Positions 39,026 to 48,619 of a DNA stretch of 64,000 nucleotides are shown one piece after another. Below the pieces are notes generated by a model that saw only the letters and a program-made list of their open reading frames with translations, did no database searches and was not told where the DNA came from. Each line of letters opens with the position of its first letter. Position 1 is the first letter of the stretch. The DNA is from UBA5359 sp002410925 [NCBI: bacterium UBP13_UBA5359] (lineage in GTDB: Bacteria; UBP13; UBA5359). The translations under genes were made by a program, and so were the position numbers. The stretch is from contig DHPR01000011.1 of NCBI GenBank assembly GCA_002410925.1, positions 1 through 64,000 on the forward strand, written 5' to 3'.

Positions 39026-39202
39026 ATGGCAAACAGAGCTAATAGATGCGAAAGAGATGCCGTTTACGGCCTGGGTTTTATAGGAGCCGTGATTTATTAC
39101 ATTGCTCATGCCGGAACATTCTGGGCGGGAGTCCTGGGAATTCTTAAAGCAATAGTCTGGCCGGCAATTTTGGTTTATCTGGCTTTGGGAAGACTATCGT
39201 AA
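39026..39202 (+). CDS. Small conserved membrane protein, 58 residues
   Basis: A complete short gene preceded by AAAGGAG at good spacing. It starts MANRANRCERDAVYGLGFIG and continues with two hydrophobic stretches (about 14-28 and 33-54). The YGLGFIGAVIYYI and FWAGVLGILKAIVWP pattern is one I recognise from small uncharacterised membrane proteins of many bacteria. The function is unknown. Its last 28 bp overlap, convergently, the end of the esterase gene. A TATAAT box lies at 38952-38957, but no good -35 partner was found. Confidence 0.82.
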   Translation: MANRANRCERDAVYGLGFIGAVIYYIAHAGTFWAGVLGILKAIVWPAILVYLALGRLS

Positions 39203-41187
39203 CACCCATTGCTGCCGCCTGTTACAGAAACCTGAGCAGGAACCCCCATAAGAGTTGACAATCGTTCCGTATCGGCCTGCAAAACACTGCTTCGGGCGGC
39301 ATCATACGGCTGCCCTGCCCAGTCCACAGGACAGGTTATGCATACGGGCGCCAGAGACAACGCAGCCAGCATGGAAATATCGCCCCATTTCAGAATACCG
39401 GGAATATGAACAGCCATGGACTGAGTTATATCCTCTCCTTCCCGCAGATATGATCCCAGCATATCCCTGACCTCAACAGAGGCATATTCATCTTCCAGAG
39501 CGGCTGCAGCCAGAGCTGCCAGGCCCGTCTCGCCAAAAGCCAGCAAATTCAATTCTTTTATTTCACACTGGTATTTCAGATACCCCGCTATGGCCTCGAT
39601 ATCCCTTACCCAATCGCCTATCATGGTCCTGCCCAGCCAGAGCGCCGCCCTGGCCTCGCTATGAAAGGCACATCCATACACAGGCTCGCTATCCCAGCAG
39701 GTTTCGCCGGTTCCTCTGAGGTCGGCCAGAACGACCGCCCGGTCGCCAGAGACCATCTCCGACAGCGACAGCCTGTCCAGCGCAGTTTGCTTGCCTTCCG
39801 GATGGATTACCAGCACGGCTTCACGGGGATTGGTTCTCGGCCGTGAAATAATGGTCAGCGGCAACGGTATACCCGGCTCGGATTCCAAATGCAGTTTATC
39901 GATCTGCAAGCCGTTTTCTATCGTTACCCTCGCCTCGCTATCGAAACCGACGTCATAGAGAATAGGAAGCTGTAGCAACTCTTCCAGCTCGTTGCGCTTA
40001 TCTTCGGGATCAGGAAGAGTATCGCCCTCCAGATGCCCCTGGGCCAAACGGTGAGCAATGGGAGATACGTATTCCGCAATAGAGATTACGCTCGACGGCC
40101 TTTCTTCTCCCAGGAAGCAACGACATTCATCCTCTGTCAGATCCTTAAAGTCAGGCTCATCGCAGGGACGCCCCTGACCCTCTCCTTTAAGCCAGAGCCT
40201 GAACCATCCCAGCATCTGACGGCGCATCTCCGGCCAATAGCCGTGCGGCAGATCTATGGCCTGGTAAGAGATGTTATCAACTGCGCCATAATGCCTGTAT
40301 ATCTCTCTGGCCGCATTGAAGGAACGGATCATCTCGGTAACATAAAAAGTGGGATTGCTGTCCTGCAGGGCATTGAGAATCAGCAACGGTCTGGGAGCTA
40401 TCAGCCCCAGAACGGCCCATTCCTCCACGAAGGTCAAGCCGCCCGGCAACAGTTCGCAGATACAATTAGCCCTGGTGACGTATGATTCGAAAGAGCCTAC
40501 GGAAACCACCGGCACAGAGGCCTTGACTCTGTCGTCCAAGGCCGACACCCACATAGTCTGGTTGCCGCCGCCGGAGGCTCCGGTCACGCCTATTTTGTCC
40601 GGATCTACACAATCCAGGGACTGCAGCAGGTCTATCCCCCGTATGTTATCATATACCTGCATGCCCAGCAGCGTCTCTCCAATATTCAGCAGAGAGGCTC
40701 CCAGGCCGACACCATGATATTCAAAACAGCCGGGCTGTGTGCCCCGCTCCCCGGCACCGAAGGCATCCACCGCCAGAACTACAAAACCATCACGAGCCAG
40801 CACATGCCCTCTGGCTTGCACTCTGACTGCTATTTTGCCCTGGCTCCAGTGCCCGTGGGCATTCAACACTCCGGGAAACGGCCCCGGTCCGTCGGGAAGG
40901 TAGAGATTGGCGGTAACACGCATGCCGGGACGACTCTGATAGGTGATCTTTTTAAGGGTATAACCTTCCAGCCGTATGCTGCCGTGCTCCTGCACATCCA
41001 GCGGGCAGGGCTCGGAGAATGTCCCGGCAGCAGTGCGTATATTCTCCAGGAGCCGCGATCGCTGCTCCTGCCAGGCTTCCAAAGTCAGGGGCGGCTGATG
41101 CTGCAAATGCCTCCGCCGGGCCTCCATCGTTAGCGTATCTTGAACTACGGAACTAGCCTTCCCGAGCCATACATCAGTATCAACCAT
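39175..41187 (-). CDS. Two-lobed alpha/beta hydrolase, acetyl xylan esterase-like
   Basis: 670 residues, no signal peptide. The N-terminal lobe (1-340) is an acetyl-esterase-type hydrolase: HGHW oxyanion region at 111-114, nucleophile S205 in GASGGG, acid D in ALQDSNPTF, and base H in DLPHGYWPEM. The C-terminal lobe (about 400-660) again looks like an alpha/beta hydrolase (VLVIHPEGK, VVLADLRGTGE) but has FGETG in place of the nucleophile elbow, so it is probably inactive. Substrates may be acylated oligosaccharides (inference). Confidence 0.8.
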   Translation of the reverse strand: MVDTDVWLGKASSVVQDTLTMEARRRHLQHQPPLTLEAWQEQRSRLLENIRTAAGTFSEPCPLDVQEHGSIRLEGYTLKKITYQSRPGMRVTANLYLPDGPGPFPGVLNAHGHWSQGKIAVRVQARGHVLARDGFVVLAVDAFGAGERGTQPGCFEYHGVGLGASLLNIGETLLGMQVYDNIRGIDLLQSLDCVDPDKIGVTGASGGGNQTMWVSALDDRVKASVPVVSVGSFESYVTRANCICELLPGGLTFVEEWAVLGLIAPRPLLILNALQDSNPTFYVTEMIRSFNAAREIYRHYGAVDNISYQAIDLPHGYWPEMRRQMLGWFRLWLKGEGQGRPCDEPDFKDLTEDECRCFLGEERPSSVISIAEYVSPIAHRLAQGHLEGDTLPDPEDKRNELEELLQLPILYDVGFDSEARVTIENGLQIDKLHLESEPGIPLPLTIISRPRTNPREAVLVIHPEGKQTALDRLSLSEMVSGDRAVVLADLRGTGETCWDSEPVYGCAFHSEARAALWLGRTMIGDWVRDIEAIAGYLKYQCEIKELNLLAFGETGLAALAAAALEDEYASVEVRDMLGSYLREGEDITQSMAVHIPGILKWGDISMLAALSLAPVCITCPVDWAGQPYDAARSSVLQADTERLSTLMGVPAQVSVTGGSNGCYDSLPKAR

Positions 41188-41432
41188 TTGTCTCCCTCCG
41201 CGCTTTGCTCTTAAACTTGGTTCGTATTAAATATCAGAAGCAAAACAAAAGCATACTGCTTCCAGCTACCTTATCTTCGACAGCTCGGCGGGATATTCCT
41301 GCTGTTTAAGGAAAAGAGCCGCCATGCCGAGTGTTAAGGCAGCCGAGTAATTTTATTTCGGCCTGATCTCCGCTTGTTGGCGTCTCCTTTATAAACGCTT
41401 ATGCTAAATGTAACTTCCTGCCCTCAAAGCGT

Positions 41433-42209
41433 TCAAAGTCCATATTCATTGTTATAGCACTTTTCGGGTACGATTTTTAACATGGTGCCGTCGCCGGCGA
41501 TGGTAATCCTTTCTTTGGGTAAAAAATCGAGCAGCATGTTGAAAACTTCCTTCTCCTTGCCCTCCAGATCCGGATGAATATGCGATAGAACAATCTTGCC
41601 TATCTTGCTTTTTATCTTTAAAAACTGAAGGACATCGTCAAGAGGCACATGCGCTAGTTCCATAATAAGAACATCAGCCTCTTGAAGCCAGCGCAAATCA
41701 TTTATGGATCCAATATCTCCTGAGTAAACAATCTTTATATCACCTTCAAATGAATAGGAATAAGCCGGACGATTATACGGCTTCAAGTGATTCGTAGGGC
41801 AAGCGGTGACCTGGAAATTATCATCTTTGAAGATATAACCACTTTGAACCGGAATTATCTCCAACTGGTAAGGAAGCATATCTCCATGAAGCAATATCAA
41901 CTCCAGAAAGCTCTTGAATGTGTTAATTGCGTTTTCCGGCATCATAATTGAAAGCTTTTCCGTTCTGCCTGCTATCTGCAACGATTGCAATAGCTGAAAT
42001 ATACCGGAAAAATGATCAGCATGCATATGCGAGATAAAAACAGCTTTTATCTCCTTCCAATCAAATCCGGTTCTCAGCAGCAAACTGCTCACCGGCTCTC
42101 CGCAATCAATTAAATACTTATCCTGATCGCAGCAAAGCAACGTGGCAGAATTAAACCGATAAAACGTCGGTATTCCTGATGCAGTTCCTAAAAAATGCAA
42201 ACTAATCAT
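41433..42209 (-). CDS. Metallo-beta-lactamase-fold hydrolase, RNase Z-like
   Basis: 258 residues. The metal site HMHADH is at 61-66 with NHLKP, YSGDIG and SHIHPD supplying later ligands. The start FLGTASGIPTFYRFNSATLL is RNase Z/arylsulfatase-like. A tRNA-processing role would need the exosite, which I do not see, so another phosphodiester or sulfate ester substrate is possible. Its ATG overlaps the PHP stop by 4 bp (ATGA). It is the last gene of the DeoR-led operon. Confidence 0.83.
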   Translation of the reverse strand: MISLHFLGTASGIPTFYRFNSATLLCCDQDKYLIDCGEPVSSLLLRTGFDWKEIKAVFISHMHADHFSGIFQLLQSLQIAGRTEKLSIMMPENAINTFKSFLELILLHGDMLPYQLEIIPVQSGYIFKDDNFQVTACPTNHLKPYNRPAYSYSFEGDIKIVYSGDIGSINDLRWLQEADVLIMELAHVPLDDVLQFLKIKSKIGKIVLSHIHPDLEGKEKEVFNMLLDFLPKERITIAGDGTMLKIVPEKCYNNEYGL

Positions 42210-42958
42210 TTGTAGGTTATCCTCTCAATAAGTTGATTATGCAAATTTACTTTTTCTACTATCTGATTCGCCCAACCGAGATTGCCCACTCCACAGGCTG
42301 AGTGCGCATCAGACCCCAGAGCGAATATCACCCCTCGCTCAGCAAAAATCCTCACTACCCTTAGATAGCTTCTGGTGAGCTCCTTCACAGGCATAGATGG
42401 AAACCACCAACTCATCATATTCATTATTTCAAATGCCTTCCCTCCAGCAACAAAGGCATCGGCAACCTGCATTAAAAGGTTATCCGGGAAATCGTCAATG
42501 CAGATATTCGCTTGCAAGCGCCCGACATTGAAAGGATGTGCAATGATATTGACCAGCGGATTGCCGCACGCATATATATAAGCATCTGCTATATTCCGGC
42601 AAAGTTTACCGGGATCGCAAGGAGCATTTGTGTATACACCCTGTGTCAATTTTCCGAGGTCCACCAAAACGATGTCAAGCTTGCCGGCAATCGCTTCGTC
42701 CACTGAAAGAGTACCTCGAGTATCAAGAATTGTTCCTTCTACGCCTGCCAATATGTTAATTGGCGCCTTGATATCCTTTATTTCCGCCACCAGAGACGGA
42801 AGCCATTCGGCATCATCGCTATCAAAGCAATGGTCGGTAATAGCCACGGTATCAAGTCCATTGCTCACTGCGGCCCTGATATTATCGCTTATCGTATTCT
42901 GGCCATCCGAATACAGCGTGTGTGTATGTAGATCATGGCGACCCAATACTTTGCCCAT
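42206..42958 (-). CDS. PHP-domain phosphoesterase
   Basis: 250 residues, single PHP domain. Metal ligands are visible: DLHTHTLYSDG (9-19), TDHCFDS, GVEGTI, IAHPFN and GSDAHSACGVG. It resembles the YcdX/histidinol-phosphatase branch. Substrate unknown. It lies 21 bp downstream of two secreted giant enzymes and overlaps the MBL gene, so cleavage of a phosphorylated sugar or phosphodiester is conceivable (inference). Confidence 0.85.
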   Translation of the reverse strand: MGKVLGRHDLHTHTLYSDGQNTISDNIRAAVSNGLDTVAITDHCFDSDDAEWLPSLVAEIKDIKAPINILAGVEGTILDTRGTLSVDEAIAGKLDIVLVDLGKLTQGVYTNAPCDPGKLCRNIADAYIYACGNPLVNIIAHPFNVGRLQANICIDDFPDNLLMQVADAFVAGGKAFEIMNMMSWWFPSMPVKELTRSYLRVVRIFAERGVIFALGSDAHSACGVGNLGWANQIVEKVNLHNQLIERITYK

Positions 42959-42979
42959 ATCTTATCATTTCATACCTTT

Positions 42980-45787
42980 CTACTCATTATCGCTTCTTTC
43001 CAGAAAGATTATACCCTTTGCCGGATTATGGCCCCCCCTCCATCTCTTATCCAATACGTTTAACTTACCCTTCTCAAATTTGGCCACGAGCTTATTCTCG
43101 CTACCAATGGATAAAGCTTGAGCCTTCCCGATCCTGACCTCAATCCGTCCTCTGGGGAATTCAACATGCCCCGGTTCATAATCAAGCTTTAGCGATGGGG
43201 GCAATGGATCTATCAGTTCCATCGACAATCGTAGCCGGTTCCTTGCCGGTCTCTCTACGTTCGTAAATTTAACATCAAGAGAAGAAAAGGCCTCTATGTC
43301 CATCTCCGGATCCAGCAACGCATGTTCAAAGAGCAATGGAAGGCCATAATAAGGTCTGATCAACTGCAATCCTAATTGCCAACTATTCAAAAAGACTTTA
43401 TACCCGTTGGCAAAATCCTTTTTTTGCCATAAGTATCTATCCTCAGCATCCTTAAGAAGAAATCTGGAAGCCAACGGCTCAACTAAATTAAAGTTCAATA
43501 CCACATAGCGGTTATTCTTAAAGTTGGTTACCGGAATCCTTATAACCGGCGTTACAGTTTCACTCTGTGAAGGATTATATTCCAGAACCAGCAAATCATT
43601 TTTGCAGCTTCGCAATGCAATATCCGGATGATAATCGTCCGTTTTGATTTGCTCCTCACTGCGCGTCAGCCAGCGAGCAATCCCGGCAAGAAGACTGTGC
43701 CCAAAATCATACTCCAGATTATATTCCCTTCCCAGATAGGCTACCCTCCCTTTCCCCAGTTCCCTTGTTGACAAAAGAGGCGTTTCGCCATCTTGACATA
43801 GTATCTTACAAAGATTTCGGTAAGGCTTTGCCCCTGCCTCAGAATATTCTTCCCACGGAGGCAGAAGTTGGCGAATCATCTCTCTCGACATTTGTCCGCC
43901 TGCAAACCATGCCGTAGGATGCGGCATATAATACCTATCCCACCATTCGTATTTCAAATTTTGAAACTGAACCAGCCATTTGCGGTCATTATATATATTC
44001 TCTCTCTTTGAAAGGCTGCGAGCGATAGGATGCAATAATCCCGCTTCAGTTTTGTTGAAGCTTAACAATCTATGTTTTGCCGGTTTTGCATAATCTACAC
44101 CTGTTATCTCTCTGAGAGGAGCATATCCTCTATCCCGGCCATAGATATCAGTGTAGCTGGCAGCTCTTAAAGCCAGCAGCGAGTGCCCCTTCTCTACCCA
44201 TGACCTGATCTTCCGGACAGCTTTATCATCGATAAGACCACTCATAAAGGGTTCGCTGGGCAAGAGGAGCAAGTCACAGTCCGCAGGAATCCTGCCCTGA
44301 GCCAAGTCTGCCAGATCAAGATGCTTCCATTTTATCGGAGTGTCCCAGAGATACCCCTCTCTGGTAAAAAGACCGAAAATAGAAGGCGAATAGTAGCCGG
44401 TACCCAAAGATGGTATGTAGCCGGTAGCCGCATAGGAAGGCTTGAAGTTCTTCAAAAGGCCATACAAGAACTTATATTGCAAATTGATCTCCCTTATTGC
44501 CCTTAATTGATGAGGTTTTGGCTTGTGCTGAACAGTATTAATTCCCCACCACAGTTTATTCGGCAAGCTATCGTTAATAGCGCCCCTCAATGTCAGGTGC
44601 CACCACCAGCGCAACATCGCATCTCGGTCATCCCGGTTGTAAACCCAATATAAATGAGAATAACCCGGCTTCTTTTCCCAATTGCCCAGGAAGGCTTTGT
44701 TCCAGATAAACTCCCATCCCCAATCAGGAATTTGATTGCCGCCACCCTCCCATTTTCCATTCCAGCTATTCGTCCAGATAAGCTGGTTGTCAACACCGAC
44801 TCTTCCCAAGGTTTCGGGGCTTCCACCCTGTGTGAAATCTCCGATATAATAATCATGTCCAGCATTGTTTTTGTGAATAACCTTGGAGATAACTGATATG
44901 GCCTGAGCCACAACGTCGGCTTTAATTTTTATCCAATGCGCCCAGTAAAACGGATCAAGTTCCACAAGTTCAGGATCAAATTCAAATCCGGTCTTCTTTC
45001 TGTAAAGCTTTTGCATAACAGGAGAACAATCAGCCCATGTATCGCCAAGATAACAGTGCATACTCGCTATAGCTTCCCAGGTTACGTAGCTGATTTCTCT
45101 ATATGTCTGTAAGAAAAGATTCAATTTATGAGCCACATATTCAGAATAATCTGTAGGAAGCAAAGCCGGTATGCCTGATTGGCAAGGAAGATAAGCGGTA
45201 TAATATTGCCCCGGGCTGCTTTTAATCACAATTTTCCCGTCTCTTATACTCCATTGCTCCCGGAACGGCAACCTTCTCTTCTTGTGTAATTCTTCGTAAA
45301 GGATTCTTCCATCCGGCAAAAAGATATCAGTGGTATCTTTGATAAACCAATATTGGTAGTCTTCTCCTTTCACTATATCTTCAGGCAAGGGTATGGATAC
45401 TGAGCTGCCTTCTGCCTTTACTCTAAACCATTTATAATACCACTGCCGTCTGTCAGGGTATTTTTTTAAATACTCTAAGCTCCTACCCTTTAATGCCCCT
45501 TCCGTGGCTATACCTACTGCATGGAGTTTCAAGCCTTCCCGTCCGTATTCTTGCAACTTCGTAAGATGCGGGACATTCCGTTCTTCCGCCGTAACTCCCT
45601 CCCAAATATTAAAATTGCTTCCCATAGTTCCATCGGCACAGAGTTTCTTTGCCTGCTTGCCGCCTCCGTCCCAAGCAAAGACAATCATTCCATCGTCAAC
45701 AGGCATACTTGCCGGCAAAGCAACGGAAGAAACCTCGCAAAGCAGTATCAAAGCGCTCGACAGTAGAGCAGTAATTATCTTATCCAC
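42980..45787 (-). CDS. Secreted giant glycosidase-like protein, GH112-like architecture (copy A)
   Basis: 935 residues from a GTG at 45787, chosen because GAGGTG lies 6 bp ahead and a signal peptide (DKIITALLSSALILLCEVSSVALPA) follows directly; an upstream reading would overlap copy B. The domain order recalls galacto-N-biose phosphorylases (GH112): a TIM-barrel half with YYIGDFT (D317, the position of the GH112 acid as I recall it), then a glutaminase-like domain (ADCDLLLLPSEPFMSGLIDD, IRSWVEKGHSLLALRA), then a beta-rich C-terminal half. GH112 enzymes act in the cytoplasm, whereas this one is exported, so it may be a hydrolase. Residues 478-568 share a nearly identical DNA block with copy B. 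Confidence 0.7.
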   Translation of the reverse strand: MDKIITALLSSALILLCEVSSVALPASMPVDDGMIVFAWDGGGKQAKKLCADGTMGSNFNIWEGVTAEERNVPHLTKLQEYGREGLKLHAVGIATEGALKGRSLEYLKKYPDRRQWYYKWFRVKAEGSSVSIPLPEDIVKGEDYQYWFIKDTTDIFLPDGRILYEELHKKRRLPFREQWSIRDGKIVIKSSPGQYYTAYLPCQSGIPALLPTDYSEYVAHKLNLFLQTYREISYVTWEAIASMHCYLGDTWADCSPVMQKLYRKKTGFEFDPELVELDPFYWAHWIKIKADVVAQAISVISKVIHKNNAGHDYYIGDFTQGGSPETLGRVGVDNQLIWTNSWNGKWEGGGNQIPDWGWEFIWNKAFLGNWEKKPGYSHLYWVYNRDDRDAMLRWWWHLTLRGAINDSLPNKLWWGINTVQHKPKPHQLRAIREINLQYKFLYGLLKNFKPSYAATGYIPSLGTGYYSPSIFGLFTREGYLWDTPIKWKHLDLADLAQGRIPADCDLLLLPSEPFMSGLIDDKAVRKIRSWVEKGHSLLALRAASYTDIYGRDRGYAPLREITGVDYAKPAKHRLLSFNKTEAGLLHPIARSLSKRENIYNDRKWLVQFQNLKYEWWDRYYMPHPTAWFAGGQMSREMIRQLLPPWEEYSEAGAKPYRNLCKILCQDGETPLLSTRELGKGRVAYLGREYNLEYDFGHSLLAGIARWLTRSEEQIKTDDYHPDIALRSCKNDLLVLEYNPSQSETVTPVIRIPVTNFKNNRYVVLNFNLVEPLASRFLLKDAEDRYLWQKKDFANGYKVFLNSWQLGLQLIRPYYGLPLLFEHALLDPEMDIEAFSSLDVKFTNVERPARNRLRLSMELIDPLPPSLKLDYEPGHVEFPRGRIEVRIGKAQALSIGSENKLVAKFEKGKLNVLDKRWRGGHNPAKGIIFLERSDNE
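44085..44356 (-). repeat. Gene-conversion block, copy in giant protein A
   Basis: 272 bp that match 46927-47198 with no gap and only about seven mismatches, nearly all silent on the coding strand. Sequence on both sides differs strongly between the two genes. It encodes residues 478-568, the front of the glutaminase-like domain. Confidence 0.9.
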
Positions 45788-45815
45788 TTGCTGCACCTCT
45801 TTCAGAGATATCCTC

Positions 45816-48590
45816 TTAGCGGCCGATATACACCTTAAGAAGGTCATTTTTCTCATCATAATCTGCATGCCAGAAAGGTAAATAGTTGCGAATCGTGCCA
45901 CCCATGAACTCCAAAGCTGTATTGCCCATAAATCTCAGAACAAGATTCTCTCTTTTCGAAATATAGATATCTATTCCCTCATTCCCCAACTGCACTACTT
46001 CCCATGGCTCCTCGCCGGGCTTCCGTTTCTCTTTATCCTTTTGTAAATAATAGAGAGGAACCTGATAGGGCGGAATATCCAAGAGCCGCAGGTCGAGTTC
46101 ATGCATGGTACCTATATCTTGAACGCTTTCCACCCATTCTTCAAATTGGACTTTCAAGGATGAATATGCAGCGATCTTTCGATCAGGGTTGATATAACTG
46201 TGCTTAAGCATAATCGGTTTCCGATCATATCTGCAGATTATTTGCAAGCTCAAATCACTAGGAAAAAGAGATACGCTATAACCGCTTTGCCTTAGCTCCT
46301 GGCCATTCCATACTACCCCACCATCTGCCGCTCTTATAAAGCGAGAGTTGGATAATTGCTCTAAATTCATAGATAGAACAACGTATTCTTTCTGGGGGTT
46401 AACTTTATCGGAAATCAACCGCAATTTGCTCTCAACCATATTTTTTGTTGGATTATATGCAGCTACAAGAAATTCATCACCGCTTTTACTGTAATGCAGA
46501 GATGCGTCAAGGTTGTAATCGCTGTTTTCCAGCGCCAGACTCTTTTCTGCACCCGTCAGCCAAAAAGACGTTCGCTTCAGAAGATGATGTCCAAAATCAT
46601 TGCCAAGACCGTATTCTTGAGCCAGGTATGCTACTCTTCCACGGCCAAGAGTTCGCACAGCCACAAAAGGATTATTGCCTTTACGGTAAATTACACTTAC
46701 ATCATCTCCGTATACCTTGCTTCCTCTACCCGGATATTCACCCCATGCCGGCAACAGAGCATAAATCATATCAATCTGTCTTCCGCCTCTGAACCAATGG
46801 GCTGATGGATTGAGCAAATAACGCCCGGCATTTTCGCTGACAGTAACTTGCCCGGGCAAAGAAGATGTAATCCAATGTTCCGATGTCTTTATCGCTTCTG
46901 TCTTTCCGGCAGCCACCGGCTTAGCATTTGCATAATCTATACCGGTTATCTCTCTGAGAGGAGCATATCCTCTATCCCGGCCATAGATATCAGTGTAGCT
47001 GGCAGCTCTTAAAGCCAGCAGCGAGTGTCCCTTCTCTACCCATGACCTGATCTTTCGGACAGCTTTATCATCGATAAGGCCGCTCATAAAGGGTTCGCTG
47101 GGCAAGAGGAGCAAGTCACAGTCCGCAGGAATCCTGCCCTGAGCCAAGTCTGCCAGATCAAGATGCTTCCATTTTATCGGAGTGTCCCAGAGATACCCAT
47201 TCTCGGTGAAGAGAGAGGTCAATGACGGCATGTAAAAATTCGGTCCGAGGCTTGGGATATATCCAGTAGCGATGAAATCCTGACGATAAGCCTTAAGAAG
47301 ATCATAAACGAATTTGTATCTCCAGTTTATATCATGCATCCACTTTACTTGTGCAGGGCCGGGGGCCCCGCCAGTACCTGTCAACCCCATCCAAAGAAAA
47401 TCAGGTAAAGACTGATTGACAGCGCCTCTAAAAATAGAGGCTTTCCAATCTTTATTAATGTAATCAGTTGTATTCCTGACCCAAACGGGTTGTCCATAAC
47501 CCGGTTTATCCTCCCAACCGCCCCAGAATGTGTTAACCCATTGTTGCGAAGTGTTTACCCACATGTAATTCAAACCTGCCGCTCCCAGCGAATCAGCACT
47601 TCCACTATATGTGCAATCTCCGATATAATAAGACCCTTTGATTCCGTGTTGTTGATAAAGGCCAAAGAGTATGCGAGCAGCTTCTGCGACAATCCCCGCC
47701 TTGAAATTCGTCCAAAGCCTCCACTGTAGAGGGTCCAGCTGCACTCTTTCCGGATCAAAATCACTGCCGGTTTTCTCCTTGAAGAGCTTTTGCATGGATG
47801 GAGAACAATCGGGCCAGGTTGTGTTGCCGGCATAATTTCCCATACTGGCCAACTCTTCAGCCCAAACATATGAACACGCTCCGCCGCCATCGGCAAAGGA
47901 CTTCAAAAACCGGCCAAATCTTTCACTGCCGTATCTCTGAGAATCAAATGGCAGAATGCTTACCAGGCCATGCTTCTCCCTGCAAGGTATGTAGGCAATA
48001 TATTTGTGCCCCGGCTTGCTTTTCAGAAAAAGACGGCCATCCTTTATATACCACTGAGAAAGAGGAAGTTCACGGGTTTCTTTGAGAAGATTGAAGTTAA
48101 TACCCTTATCCAGCAAACCCGTGACATCCTTAATCCTCCAGTATTCAAGGCCCTTGCTCATATCTGCATTATCCGGAAGAGAGATGGAAAGCAAATCGCC
48201 CTCCGCTGTAGCCTGCTGCCAGGCGTACATCCATTGGTATCTATCAGGATGTTCTTGCAGATATTCGCCAAGCTGCCCCGTTCTCTCGGCAGCATGGATT
48301 ACCACCCCGACCTCTATACCATTCCGAGTATATTGCCTGGAGAGCCATGAAGAGTATTCCATTTCATTAGTGGAATAAGGACGATGTATATACCATGAAA
48401 AGAGATTATCAACGTCTATTCCAATTTTTTTGTCGAAAAGAATTCGGTTTTCCGTACTTAACCTGGTCACTCCTCCCCATGTAGCAACCTTTCCGCCGTC
48501 GGGAGAAATAGCGGCCCTTGATGGCAGACAAAGCAATTTCAATAATATTGTGATGGTAATTACCACAAAAAAGGACTGTTTCCTTACCAT
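45816..48590 (-). CDS. Secreted giant glycosidase-like protein, GH112-like architecture (copy B)
   Basis: 924 residues. Signal peptide at 1-27 (MVRKQSFFVVITITILLKLL, cleaved near PSRAA). As in copy A: an HPDRYQWMYAWQ segment, YWRIKDVTG, KSKPGHKYIAYIPC, a TIM-barrel end with YYIGDCTYSG (D325), the glutaminase-like domain, and beta-rich C-terminal half. The two copies align throughout but are far from identical except for one block at 465-555. Located 29 bp after a secreted lectin-like gene and 28 bp before copy A. The ATG follows GGGGCGAATT. An assignment to GH112 is a structural guess, not a family call. Confidence 0.7.
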   Translation of the reverse strand: MVRKQSFFVVITITILLKLLCLPSRAAISPDGGKVATWGGVTRLSTENRILFDKKIGIDVDNLFSWYIHRPYSTNEMEYSSWLSRQYTRNGIEVGVVIHAAERTGQLGEYLQEHPDRYQWMYAWQQATAEGDLLSISLPDNADMSKGLEYWRIKDVTGLLDKGINFNLLKETRELPLSQWYIKDGRLFLKSKPGHKYIAYIPCREKHGLVSILPFDSQRYGSERFGRFLKSFADGGGACSYVWAEELASMGNYAGNTTWPDCSPSMQKLFKEKTGSDFDPERVQLDPLQWRLWTNFKAGIVAEAARILFGLYQQHGIKGSYYIGDCTYSGSADSLGAAGLNYMWVNTSQQWVNTFWGGWEDKPGYGQPVWVRNTTDYINKDWKASIFRGAVNQSLPDFLWMGLTGTGGAPGPAQVKWMHDINWRYKFVYDLLKAYRQDFIATGYIPSLGPNFYMPSLTSLFTENGYLWDTPIKWKHLDLADLAQGRIPADCDLLLLPSEPFMSGLIDDKAVRKIRSWVEKGHSLLALRAASYTDIYGRDRGYAPLREITGIDYANAKPVAAGKTEAIKTSEHWITSSLPGQVTVSENAGRYLLNPSAHWFRGGRQIDMIYALLPAWGEYPGRGSKVYGDDVSVIYRKGNNPFVAVRTLGRGRVAYLAQEYGLGNDFGHHLLKRTSFWLTGAEKSLALENSDYNLDASLHYSKSGDEFLVAAYNPTKNMVESKLRLISDKVNPQKEYVVLSMNLEQLSNSRFIRAADGGVVWNGQELRQSGYSVSLFPSDLSLQIICRYDRKPIMLKHSYINPDRKIAAYSSLKVQFEEWVESVQDIGTMHELDLRLLDIPPYQVPLYYLQKDKEKRKPGEEPWEVVQLGNEGIDIYISKRENLVLRFMGNTALEFMGGTIRNYLPFWHADYDEKNDLLKVYIGR
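46927..47198 (-). repeat. Gene-conversion block, copy in giant protein B
   Basis: Partner of the block at 44085-44356: 272 bp, gapless, roughly 97 percent identical by eye, inside genes that otherwise share only scattered identity. One Val/Ile change is the only amino acid difference noted. Confidence 0.9.
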
Positions 48591-48619
48591 AATTCGCCCC
48601 CTGCCCTAATCAATCGGCT

